NCBI RefSeq assembly: GCF_002575655.3 | Contig: NC_053035.3 | Location: forward strand, 505,702,601 to 505,766,600 | Direction of reading: 5' to 3' | Length of the DNA stretch: 64,000 bases | Source of the DNA: Aegilops tauschii subsp. strangulata | Taxonomy: Eukaryota > Streptophyta > Magnoliopsida > Poales > Poaceae | Shown here: positions 35,731 to 46,099 of the stretch, piece after piece | Numbering within the stretch: the stretch's first letter is position 1 | Layout of the letters: each line of letters starts with the position of its first letter | Made by a program: the position numbers and the translations under genes | Notes under the pieces: generated by a model | Databases searched by the model: none | What the model saw: the letters and a program-made list of their open reading frames with translations, nothing else | What the model was told of the DNA's origin: nothing

Positions 35731-35924
35731 ACTCAACCATCACATGCGTGTCTTCCTCTTCTTTGCTGCGTCGCTCGGCTTGGGGTATAGATCACTCTTT
35801 TATGTTCGTGTGAGTAATCATTTTTGCTAGGCCCAGAGGCCCATGGGTGTGTTTCTTATATCCTCACATGAAATTTTAAGTATTCCCAGACATTCATTCT
35901 TGCCAGGTCCATGGGTGTGTTTCT

Positions 35925-37145
35925 TAAAAAACAATGCAGAAATATACATCACTTAGGTTAAAAAAGTCCCTCCAAAAAATGATGCAGATGCAAAAAAAAA
36001 AAAACTCAGATTTTACATCTGATGTAAAATGCACCACCAAGTGATACAAATATACATCACTTGACCGCGCATGATGTAAACGACCAGCAGACACGTGAAC
36101 GCCCAACTGCCAAAGGGCAACTTCCCGCCACCCGCCCACCCTCTCGCCTACCCCCGGCCACCGCCCAACCCCATGTCCGACTCCCCCGACCCCGCCGCCA
36201 CCGGCCTAACGCACCTCGCCATGGCGGCCGCCTGGGCTCCCACCTTTCCTGACGCCGCCACCGCCGGGAAAAACCTTCATTTTTCATCATTGCTACAAAG
36301 AGCTCAAGGATGAGGTGAGGAGAAGTGGAAGAATCGGAAAGCTCATGAAGCTCCGAGGAAGAAGAGTTTGGTTGTTGATCATGAAGAAGAAGATGACGAT
36401 GATGGTGGTGCGGAGAGAAGAAGGAGCCCCGCTCCTCACTCGATGACCAAATCATATAGGTCGGATGTAAACAAGAAAACAAAGGGCTCAGAGGCCGGAG
36501 ACAATGATCTTAAAGAAGGATTTGACGCCATTCTCATTGTGAGGAAAGAGTATCCCGAAGAAAAAAGAATGTTGAAATTGAAAAAAATGGAGGAGGGGGG
36601 GGGGGGAGACGAGTGGCGGAGAGAGATGGTTGAGGAGAAGAGGGCGGCGGCCGAGGAGAGATTAGCGGAGGCCGAGGAGAGGAAGGTGGCAACCGATGAG
36701 CTTAAGACAGTGGAGGAGAAGACACTCAAATTTATGTTCATGGACACAAGCCGAGCCCAAGCAAAAAGCGTATGTCAAGCTTTGTCAATGGAATGATCAT
36801 GAAGAAGGCCATGCTCATGAGAAACATGATGGGAAGATGAATGAGAGGTGACATGGATGGAATGGAAGGAGGAATGGGTGGAATGGGAGGAATGGGTGGT
36901 GGAATTGGTGGAATGGGTAGCTACATGAACATGATGGAAGGTGCCATGGGTGGTGCCTTTGGTGGAATGGGAGGTGCCATGATGCATGCACGACACATGA
37001 TGCTCAATGTCTATACTGCGAAAGAAAGAGTTGAGTTTCTCACACTACCCACCCCAGTCACTTTGCACCGTAATGGTTTTCTAATCAAAGTGTGGCTCCA
37101 CAAATTTTGGGAATTCATGAAAGACAGAAAATACTTCAGATTTGA
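35925..37145 (+). pseudogene. PIF/Harbinger-associated ORF1 (Myb-like/NAM-associated C-terminal type) remnant
   Basis: Broken plus-strand frames read HFSSLLQRAQG or, shifted, CYKELKDEVR near 36280. An acidic/basic region (36368-36440) follows, then a coiled coil rich in EERLAEAEERK (36600-36720), FMFMDTS (36733-36753) and a Gly-Met repeat (GGMGGMGGGIGGMGSYM, 36860-36990). This order is that of the non-transposase ORF1 of grass Harbinger elements, annotated as Myb-like or NAM-associated. Frameshifts and a stop at about 36794 break it. Repeated TACATCA/TGATGTA phrases at 35950-36080 look subterminal. Not a functional gene. Confidence 0.6.
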
Positions 37146-38539
37146 ACTTGAGTAATTAAACTTACTATAAACATCAATAAGCTAACATAGTATTTCTTTC
37201 TTCTAAAAGAATCTCGTGCATGACCCCATACTTTAATGAAAATAAGTTCTAAACGAGCATGAAACACACTTTGGGACCTAGTATAGGAGAGGTGATGACT
37301 CTTGGCACATTGACAAGTGTCACAAACAAACTCTTTATTCTCACTACCCGACCATGGAAAATTGTCTTTATTCACTATTTAATCAACTATTATTGATAAA
37401 GAATGTCCTAATCTTTGATGCCATCTTGCCAAGGAGGGCTTGACGGCGACACTTTCAACTAAATGCTCTTGAAGGGATGGGGTAAAGTCCTCCAATGCAT
37501 CTACCATGATGGAGGAGCTCCCTCGTTGCCTGATCCTTTATGAGAAAACTAGCAAGATGCCCGTGCATTGCACGGAACATCAAAATGCATTTTTTTTTAC
37601 AAAACACATGTTGTGATTGACCCATGCAGGAGTAATCCCATGTGTAAAAACTAATGATATCTCGAGAATTTTATCGGAAAATGGTATCTCGAGAATTTCA
37701 TCAAAAATGATATCTCAAGAAAGATGAGAGATAAGGTGAGGAGGAGTGGGGCGTGGCGGTGAATGGTGGTCGGACTGGGCGGAGGCATCGGGATGGACGG
37801 CGCCGGCAGGCGGCCACCATGCCAGATTGTTCCAGAGACTTCCTTTTTTAATTGCCCAACAATGAGGTTGTGGGAGATAAGGATGAACGAGGCAAGGCCT
37901 TATCTGTAAATGTGGAGAGAGGTGCGGGTTTTTTTTTGTAAAATTATCATAGTTTGCTTTCTATCCGTCAGATATAGATCGGACGGTCTATATTGCAAGA
38001 TGGCAGGCACACCATCATCACCAACTCGGTTTTTTTATAAGAGTAGAGATATTTGGGATGGGTTTCAAAGAAAACATTATTATAGGCTGTTAAGCGAGAC
38101 ATGGATGCAAGATTTTTGTTGGCTTGTGGAACATGGAGAACATCTTTAAGTAGAAGACCACATTTAGAATGGGGGAATTAATAGTAGCTTGACTAATGTG
38201 ATGAATGTTCATACTTCAACCGCTTGCGGTGGTGTGGACTTGGTCGTTGCCGAAATATTTCTCGCGGATGGCAAGCTTCTGTGCAACCTTGATGTGGGGT
38301 AGCACGATGGCCTTCCATAGGAGTAAGTTTGTTCTCATAAGCTTCTCCGAAGGTGGAGGGCCGAGAGCCCGAGAGAGATGGTGGTGGAACTGGATGCTGG
38401 CACAAAGGTGGAAGTGGAAGACTAGGTAATCAAGGCGCTCATGTCGGTTGCAAGGGTGGATGCGGAGGAAGTTGTGGTGCTTCCTGGCTAGATTGGTTTT
38501 CTCTAGTAAGAAGACTAGATGCGATTGAGAGGAAGGGGT
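37146..38539 (-). pseudogene. Old Ty1-copia polyprotein remnant, minus strand, interrupted by a Helitron
   Basis: Reading the minus strand from 38539 there is a gag-like start (LSRALGPPPSEKLMRTNLLLW) and then a jump to the protease-downstream region (GNDQVHTTASG, LLLKDVLHVPQANKNLASM). After removal of the Helitron at 37549-38049 come the pre-integrase region (WHQRLGHS) and the integrase zinc/early core (VCDTCQCAKSHHLSY, FRRKKYYVSL) ending near 37146. The reverse transcriptase is gone and several stops are present. The complete copia element at 38540-43568 is inserted at its upstream side, so its LTR sequence probably resumes beyond 43574. Confidence 0.78.
37549..38049 (-). mobile_element. Non-autonomous Helitron, 501 bp, minus strand
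   Basis: On the minus strand the element starts TCTCTACTCTTATA at 38049 and ends CTAG at 37549, between host A (38050) and host T (37548), the AT target of Helitrons with no duplication. A GC hairpin, CCGTGC-ATT-GCACGG at 37561-37575, lies 8 bp inside the CTAG end, as required. The interior (for example 37730-37870) carries no helicase or replication-initiator coding. Removing the element restores an uninterrupted copia reading frame across the join. Confidence 0.88.
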
Positions 38540-38747
38540 TGTTAGAAGTTTGAAAGCTATACGCCATGTAATCTCAACTATCTCTCCCTCTATCACGTAT
38601 CCTTCTCTGTCTCCTTCTCCTGTAACGGGATGAATCCTAGCGATCGTCCTGTCTTGTAATCTACGACAGGTCTTCTATCCGCATCAATATATAGCAACGC
38701 GGCTCTCCCTCGGGAGAGTAGGAACGCTTCCATCGATCAACCTAATA
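38540..38747 (+). repeat. 5' LTR of the copia element
   Basis: 208 bp, starting TGTTAGAAG and ending CCTAATA, immediately followed by the primer-binding site. Confidence 0.95.
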
Positions 38748-38760
38748 TGGTATCAGAGCC
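38748..38760 (+). other. Primer-binding site of the copia element
   Basis: TGGTATCAGAGCC, complementary to initiator tRNA-Met, directly after the 5' LTR with no gap. Confidence 0.95.
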
Positions 38761-38862
38761 TAGCCTCTTCCCCTATCATCTAGCGATCCCAAAAACCAGC
38801 ACCAGAAACCCAAACCCCCTGATCCCATCTAGCGCCGCAGAAGCCCAAGCCTTATCGTCGCC

Positions 38863-41800
38863 ATGGCAGGATCCAGCGCTGTCGCCCTCAACCTGGGCGC
38901 TCCTCCAACAGAAAATCTTACGAGAGGGAACTATCTTCTCTGGAAAGCGCAGGTAATGCCGGCGCTTCGAGGCGCCTAAGTAACCGGCCTCCTTGACGGC
39001 ACAGATGCCGCACCGGCAAGAACGGTGGAGGTCCCCAAGGCGGACAAAACCACGGCCATCGAGCCCAATCCGCTGTATGGTCCGTGGTTGGCGAAAGATC
39101 AACAGGTTCTGAGCTACCTGTTGAACTCGTTAACTCCAGAAATCTTGGCGCAGGTCATCGGTAAGGAAAGCACTCATGATTTATGGACTGCTCTTACAAC
39201 ACTATTCGCTGCGCAGTCCCAATCTCGGATAACAAATCTGAGAATCGCCATCTCCAACACCAAGAAGGGCAACATGTCAAGCAATTCCCTCATCGCCAAG
39301 ATGAAGAGTCTAGGAGATGAGCTTGCAGCCGCAGGTCGTCCAGTGACCGACGACAAGATGGTCGACTACATCCTCGTCGGACTCGATCGGGATTACGATC
39401 CCATTGTTGCAGTGGTCGGCACCATCAAAAACTCCTTCACTGCTGATGACTTGTTCTTGCAGATTTCAGCGTTCGACCAAAGGATGGAGATGTTGAGTGA
39501 TGGACCATCCGGTTTTCGCTCATCTGCAAATGTTGTGTACAGAGGACGCGGGCAGTCCTGCGCGAGAGGAGGACGCGGGCGAGGGAACAGAGGGCGCGGT
39601 CGTGATCGTGCCTCTTCCTCTCCTGCTCGCGGTGGTGGAGGCAACAGCTACCAACAACGCCAATGACAACCGCCACCACACCAGCAGCAACAACAGCATG
39701 AGGGAGATTATCCCGAGTGCCAAATATGTTACAAGTTTCATGCTGGCGGCGCAAGGGCCTGTTGGCACCGATATGATGAGGATCATGAAGAAAAGAAGAA
39801 GGCCAATCTCATCACCAACTCCTATGGGATTGATACTAATTGGTATGCAGATTCTGGTGCCACGGAGCACATCACGGGGGAACTTGACAAATTAACAACG
39901 CGAGAAAGGTACCACGGAGGTGACCAAGTGCACACGACAAGTGGAACAGGTATGGATATTGCTCATATTGGAAACTCAATTGTTAAAGCCCCCGGGAAAA
40001 GTTTACATCTAAATCATGTCCTACATGTCCCTCATGCATCAAAAAATCTTGTTTCAGTTCATTGCTTCACTCTTGACAACAATGTTCTCATAATATTTTA
40101 TCCTTACTCTTTTGTTATCAAGGAGTTGGCAACGAGGAGAGTCATCTTTAGAGGAAGATGCGAGGGAGGTCTTTATCCACTCGTATCATCATCCCCTTCA
40201 TCATGGTCAAATAAACAAGCTTGGAGTGTTACCAAACCATCATCAACAAAGTGGCATAGTCGTTTAGGTCATCCGTCTTCAACTATTGTTCAACATGTTC
40301 TTAGTAGAAATAAACTTCCTTATGAGTGTAGTGTTGAGTCAGTCCGTGATGCGTGTCAAGAAGCTAAAAGTCATCAATTGCCATATCCCATCTCTACTAG
40401 TGTATCCACTGCTCCTTTGCAACTTATTTTTTCAGATGTATGGGACCAGCCCCTACTTCAGTTGGTAGATTTTCATACTATGTAAGCTTCATTGATGATT
40501 ATAATAAGTTTACTTGGATTTATTTGCTAAAGAAACGGTCTGATGTTTTTCAAGTCTTTGGCAATTTCCAAAGCCTTGTTGAACGCCAACTGAACTCCAA
40601 AATTCTTGCAATGCAAACTGACTGGGGTGGTGAATATGAGAAACTTAATTCTTTTTTTCAAAAGATTGGAATTTCTCATCATGTTTCCTGTCCACATGCT
40701 CACCAACAGAATGGTTCTGCTGAACGAAAACACCGTCATGTTGTTGAAGCAGGACTATCATTGTTAGCTAATGCATCCATGCCTCTCAAATTCTGGGACG
40801 AAGCTTTTCTTACTGCCACTTATCTTATCAATATTCGTCCTAGCAAAGTCATCAAGTTTGAGAATCCTATCACATGACTCTTTGGTGTCACTCCAGATTA
40901 CACATCACTTCGTATATTCGGTTGTGCATGTTGGCCAAATCTTAGGCCATACAATACACGCAAACTTGCGTTTCGTTCAAAAAGATGTGTTTTATAGGCT
41001 ATATAGCCCTCTGCACAAAGGACTAAAGTGCCTTGATGTTTCCACTGGCTGAGTCTTTATATCTAGAGATGTTGTCTTTGACGAATCAGTTTTCCCTTTC
41101 GAGTCTCTCCATCCAAATGCCGGAGCTCTCCTTCGAAAAGAAATTCTTCTTCTTCCAGGTTTTGATCAAGGGGGTGATAACAATTGTACTAACCAATCTG
41201 ACAATATTCTACTTGCTCCTAGTATTATGCCTCTATAGGTACTTGAAGAAAACATCAGAGGAAACGATCAAAATCATGAAAATTTGGCTCAAAATGATCT
41301 ATTATTTCATGTCAATGGAGAAGGAGGAGCCGATGCAGAACCCGAGGATGACCTGGTTGCGCCTGCCACGCCAGTACGTTAGCCGGCCTTGGATCGCGCG
41401 CGCGGATCTGGTTCGGATCACACGCCGGGGCGACAGCCTTGTCAGGTGGATCAGGCCGCGTCGGGCCAAACGGCGGGCCACTCCACGAGCGCCGCATCAT
41501 CACGCGGTAGCGGGCGCGCGCGGACCACGCGCATGCAGCCGACAGCGACAGCAGCTTCGGGATCTTCTATGGAAGACTTCACTTCAGGTTCGACCACACC
41601 GTTGGCCATAGGATCTTCTGCGCCCTCTCAATCTACAGATTTGGAAGGATCTTCTGGATCTTCTGCGGCTGGTCACATTGAGCAGTCTTCTGTGCAACTA
41701 CAGCCACAATCTGTCACCACTTCAAGGATTATGACTCGATTGCAAAAAGGTATTAGAAATCCCAAAGTAAGAACATATCGTACTATCCCGTATGGCATGC

Positions 41801-43342
41801 TGTGTATTTCAGGTGAACCAACAAGATTGAGTGATGCACTTGGAGATCCTAAGTGGAAAAGGGCTATGGATGAAGAATATGGTGCACTCATGAGGAATAA
41901 AGCATGGCACTTGGTACCAAGTCAAAGAGGTAAAAATATTATTGATTGCAAATTGGTTTACAGAATCAAAAGAAAAGCAGATGGCTCCATCGATAGGTAC
42001 AAGGCACGTCTGGTTGCAAAAGGTTTCAAGCAATGTTATGGTATTGATTATGAGGACACTTTTAGTCCTGTTGTGAAAGCTGCTACCATCAGACTTATGC
42101 TGGCTATTGCTATTTCCAGAGGATGGAGTCTTAGACAGCTAGATATTCAGAACTCGTTTTTGCATGGTGTTCTAAAAGTGGAGGTCTATATGAGGCAACC
42201 ACCAGGGTATGAAAATAAACAAACACCTCATTATGTTTGCAAACTTGATAAAGCTCTTTATGGTCTGGAACAGTCTCCTAGAGCATGGTTCTCAAGGCTG
42301 AGCTCACAATTGAAGCATCTTGGTTTTGTTGCGTCCAAGGCTGATACGTCTCTCTTCATTTATAATAAGGCAAATACTGTCATGTTTGTGCTCATTTATG
42401 TTGATGACATCATAGTTGCAAGCTCCTCACAAAATGCCACTAATGCTCTCTTGCATGATTTAAGTTCCGAATTTGCCTTGAAGGATCTTGGTGATTTACA
42501 CTTCTTCCTTGGTGTTGAAGTTAAGAAGATTCAAGATGGCATGATGTTGAGTCAAGAAAAAATATGCCACTGAACTTCTAACTCGTATGGGAATGAAGGA
42601 CTGCAAGCCTTCGCCCACGCCTTTGTCTTCTTCAGAAAAACTTTCAGCGCATGAAGGAGAACCACTTAAGGAAGAGGAAAGCACAAAATATAGGATTACT
42701 GTTGGAGCTCTACAGTACTTGGCTTTGACACGACCAGACATATCCTTTGCTGTGAACAAGGTTTTTCAATATCTGCATGCTCCTACTTCCACCCATTGGA
42801 CATCTGTCAAAAGGATTGTGCGGTACATTAAGCATACTGCGAGTTTGGGACTTCAGTTCAAACGCTCGAATTCTTCACTGGTTAGTGCTTTTTCTGATGC
42901 TGACTGGGCAGGATGTAGTGATGACAGAAAGTCAACTGGAGGGTTTGCAGTGTTCTTTGGTTCAAACCTTATTTCTTGGAGTGCCAGGAAACAAGCTACA
43001 GTGTCAAGATCAAGTACAGAAGCTGAGTACAAGTCATTGGCAAATGCTACTGCTGAGATCATTTGGGTGGAATCATTACTTGATGAGTTGGGAATCAAGC
43101 AATGTCGTGTTCCATGTTTGTGGTGTGATAACTTGGGGGGCACCTATCTCTCAGCTAATCCAGTTTTTCATGGCAGAACTAAACACATTGAAATTGATTT
43201 TAATTTTGTACCAGAAAGAGTGGCAGAGAAAAAGTTGGACATAAGGTTCATTCCGTCCAAGGATCAGGTAGCAGATGGGTTCACTAAAGCTTTGTCAGTT
43301 AAGCCTTTTGAAGAGTTCAAGAGAAACCTGAACATAGGATAG
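38863..43342 (+). pseudogene. Copia gag-pol polyprotein, disrupted by stops and frameshifts
   Basis: Domains are in the copia order. Gag starts at 38863 (MAGSSAVALNLGAPPTEN), with a UBN2-type core and a CCHC knuckle (CQICYKFHAGGARAC) at about 39718-39765. The protease motif is DSGATEHIT at about 39850. Pre-integrase has WHSRLGHPSS. Integrase has its three acidic positions in SDVWD, MQTDWGGEY and NGSAERKH. Reverse transcriptase spans about 41800-42560 with YVDD at about 42397. RNase H ([19 protein letters not shown]) runs to 43342. Disabling lesions are in-frame stops at 38977, 39664 and 40875, several stops at 40990-41240, and frameshifts near 40450 and 42570. It cannot transpose on its own. 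Confidence 0.93.
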
Positions 43343-43359
43343 TTTAGATTAAGGGAGGG

Positions 43360-43568
43360 TGTTAGAAGTTTGAAAGCTATACGCCATGTAATCTCAACTA
43401 TCTCTCCCTCTATCCCGTATCCTTCTCTGTCTCCTTCTCCTGTAACGGGATGAATCCTAGCGATCGTCCTGTCTTGTAATCTACGACAGGTCTTCTGTCC
43501 GCATCAAATATATAGCAACGCGGCTCTCCCCCTGAAGAGTAGGAACGCTTCCATCGATCAACCTAATA
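43360..43568 (+). repeat. 3' LTR of the copia element
   Basis: 209 bp, preceded by the polypurine tract, same termini as the 5' LTR. Confidence 0.95.
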
Positions 43569-43573
43569 GGGGT

Positions 43574-43860
43574 GATGATTATGTAAGTTTTCGAGGAAGC
43601 ATACAACCCCGTAGGGCTGCGTGAGTTTATTTATAGGAACCAAGCCGTGGCTTACAAGGAAGACGATTGCTAGGATTCATCTCGAGAAGTTCACAGGAAC
43701 AGGAGGTTTGAAGGATAAGAAGCAATGGCGTTTTTCTCGGTACGTACCACTTGAAGTGACAAGATGGATCGTCCGTTTTGGCTTTGGCGGATTCAAATAG
43801 ACATATGCATGTGGCATGTCTCATGGAGTAGACTTGGCTAGCTAGTTGGCTTGTGTGTGT
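43574..43860 (-). mobile_element. Probable LTR remnant of the older minus-strand copia
   Basis: This continues the host sequence interrupted by the young copia. On the minus strand a TATAAATA box-like motif (about 43640-43627) is followed by AACTCACGCAGCCC and AAAACTTACATAATCATCA near the boundary, consistent with the end of an LTR upstream of the gag remnant. The outer end is not defined. Confidence 0.4.
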
Positions 43861-44430
43861 ACTCATATATACGTATAGGACAGTAGTACTAGTACGTAGC
43901 GGTGCGTATATAGGACGGGGGTACGTGGCTGGCATTGTGCAGCGTGTGTACGTGATATAGAGAATAGAAACAAACGATATCGATCGATCGCTGGCGTGTC
44001 TTACGTAAAGTTGCGAGCTAGCGATATCAAGTCGATCGTAGCTACTACGTACTGTACTCGCTGGATCCGAAACTTTGTAGATCGACAAAGATATATAATT
44101 ATGCATCGAGCCAATTCAGCAGGTAGGTAGGTACGTACGTACGTACGTACTGTGCACCACGTGGCCACATTCCACATGCATGTAATAATACAACCATTGG
44201 CACGGTGTCAATTAGTATCATCCGATCCAAATGACAATTTCGATAGTATTATCATCCAAATGGTCTAATTATGTCGGTAGCCTCTCTGCTGCTGCTGCTG
44301 CTTTTTCTTCTTCTTCTTGCTAATCACGCCCGACCTTTAACATGACCTTGAAAGTAAAATGACAACACGACAGTAATATAGTGCATGCCAAAAGCTATGA
44401 TGCATATGAGCTAGCTTTATGCATGTATTC
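43861..44430. other. 3' flank of the response regulator gene, no gene seen
   Basis: Contains a (TACG)n microsatellite at 44125-44151 and GCTGCTGCTG/CTTCTTCTT tracts at 44288-44318. No coding sequence was recognised. Confidence 0.5.
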
Positions 44431-44443
44431 CTCCATGGCTGGA

Positions 44444-44961
44444 TCAAGCAAGCGCCGCTAACTGTTCTAGCTTCTTATTGATGACCTCCTGAATCATAGG
44501 CCCGACAGTCTCAGGCCTCACTGGTTTGGGCACAAAGTCATCGGCGCCGGCGCTGATGAACGCCTCCATGGCGTTATCGTCATCCGACAACCCGACGATC
44601 TTCACATCAGTGGCTCCCATAGCACGGATCTTCACAACTGCCTGTCAAGTAATTAACATGTACACGGAATATTGTGTTGATGAGGTGATCATGCAGTATG
44701 TGTTATGTTCAAGCAAAAAAGGAAGAGAAAGAAATGGAAAAAATTAGCTAAAGTAAGTACCTCCGGGCCGGTCATTATGGGCATGTCCCTATCACAAAAG
44801 ACTATATCGAACGTGTTGCCCTCGAGGAACATGTCAACAGCTTCTTTCCCATTCTTCGCCAGAGTGGTCTCGCAGTGAAACTGATTGCGCAGCATGGCGG
44901 AGACAACCATGCGTTGAACTGCCGTATCCTCAACAAGCAATGCCCTGAGGGAGGATGCCAT
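44444..44961 (-). CDS. Single-domain two-component response regulator (type-C-like), two exons, 132 residues
   Basis: Exon 1 is 44961-44761 and exon 2 is 44641-44444, with a GT-AG intron of 119 bp. The protein is a bare receiver domain: acidic pair Glu11-Asp12 (LLVEDTAVQR), phospho-acceptor Asp57 in CDRDMPIMTGPE, Ser86 in VGLSDDD, Lys106 in VPKPVRPE. It has no DNA-binding (GARP) output domain and no long tail, so it fits plant type-C-like regulators that receive phosphate from His-phosphotransfer proteins of cytokinin or osmosensing relays. Length and motifs look intact. The start is the only in-frame ATG before the receiver. A likely leader intron ends at 44981 (TTTTTTGCAG). The precise orthologue is not assigned. 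Confidence 0.93.
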
Positions 44962-44980
44962 GATCAGCTAGCGAAAACAA

Positions 44981-46055
44981 CTGCAAAAAACAAACAGAAT
45001 TTATGAAGAGATTAGTTATTTCTGATCCACATCTACTGTCTAATAGGAAGATAAGCACACGTTTCGTAGATCTCAGCTGCTGATATACAGTAACAGAACT
45101 GTTCTGCAAAATCAAGCATGCATGCAGAATAAGCTGAGATCAGAGGTATGCACACTTTATTAATTATTCTCTACTAGTAGATTATTGAATGCTTTATCAG
45201 GGGAAGAGATGGAGATTTTTCCCCCCTAGATTGCATAGATGAGGACAAAAAGAATCTGCAACATGCATGGTATCTACATAGATCCATATGCATAGCTTCA
45301 TGCCAACAACAACCAGTGCAACAATATGCATGCAGATCCAAATTATAAATCAGCAATATATTATTTGTGTGTTTAGGCAGCGCATCTAAAAAATCTCGAT
45401 CTTGTAACCAGGGAGCCAAATTAAAAATAGTGCAACATTGTTGATGCAAAAAAAAGTAAAGAGAGAAAGAGAGGCAGAAGAAACAAATTAAGAAAGGAAC
45501 AGATACAATCATGAGAGTATGTAACTGCTGTTGCAAGAGGTACGCACGTACCGCCTTCTTAGTTGGTGTCTGCCACTTCCTTGATCGGTCATGGAAAGAT
45601 CAGAGAAAAGAAATTTGTATGCAAGGGCAAAAGATAAGATCAAGGAAATAAGAAAGTTAACTCTTTCCTATGCTTATTTTTGCGACATGTAGCACCGAAA
45701 ACACATGAGGATAAGCACAAAAAGGCAAAGAACGCAACAAAAGAAATTGCAAAAAATAGATGCATATACATGGCTGCAACAGCAACCAAAAATCGTGCTG
45801 CATAGATCAAAACCAATCAGGATGCACTAGCTTGTTTCACATGTACATATCGCCTGCCTCTAGCAAATTAATCTCCATCAATCATGTCTCCATGAATGGA
45901 GAGAAAACTAGTAGAAGATGCATGGCGAGAGAAAAAAAGATGAAAAACAGAGGGAGGAGAGTAGCTATGAACCTTAGTTAGAGCTTATGGTGTGGTGGAG
46001 CTGGAGGATGTATCTAGCTAGCTAGCTCTGTTGCTTGCAGCTTGGGGCTTTGGTG
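44981..46055 (-). other. Probable 5' leader with intron(s) of the response regulator gene
   Basis: On the minus strand a strong acceptor (TGTTTTTTGCAG) ends at 44981, 19 bp before the ATG. Donor-like sites are GGCG|GTACGTGCG at about 45551 and CTAAG|GTTCAT at about 45971. The interval has no independent gene. The exon structure is inferred from splice-site sequence only. Confidence 0.4.
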
Positions 46056-46080
46056 GCAACCCGGCCAAGATGCAGGGGTA

Positions 46081-46088
46081 CTTATATG
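46081..46088 (-). promoter_or_regulatory. Candidate TATA box of the response regulator gene
   Basis: CATATAAG on the minus strand, in the context CCCATATAAGTACCCC, is a good plant TATA element. Transcription would start near 46050 and run through the spliced leader. Confidence 0.5.
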
Positions 46089-46099
46089 GGTGGCCGGCC

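Larger units (their letters stand above)
38535..43573 (+). mobile_element. Complete Ty1-copia retrotransposon with short LTRs and TSD GGGGT
   Basis: The LTRs are 38540-38747 (208 bp) and 43360-43568 (209 bp), starting TGTTAGAAGTTTGAAAGCTA and ending CAACCTAATA, so the termini are TG...TA. GGGGT is duplicated at 38535-38539 and 43569-43573. The primer-binding site TGGTATCAGAGCC is at 38748 and the polypurine tract AAGGGAGGG at 43351-43359. The LTRs differ by five substitutions and one 1-bp indel, implying an insertion of about one million years if the usual grass rate of 1.3e-8 per site per year applies. Coding is nearly full length but broken. Confidence 0.95.

Noticed and set aside
36368..37155. 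Intact nuclear host gene with Glu-rich coiled coil and Gly-Met repeats
   Set aside because: The domain order is that of Harbinger ORF1, and frameshifts and stops break it.
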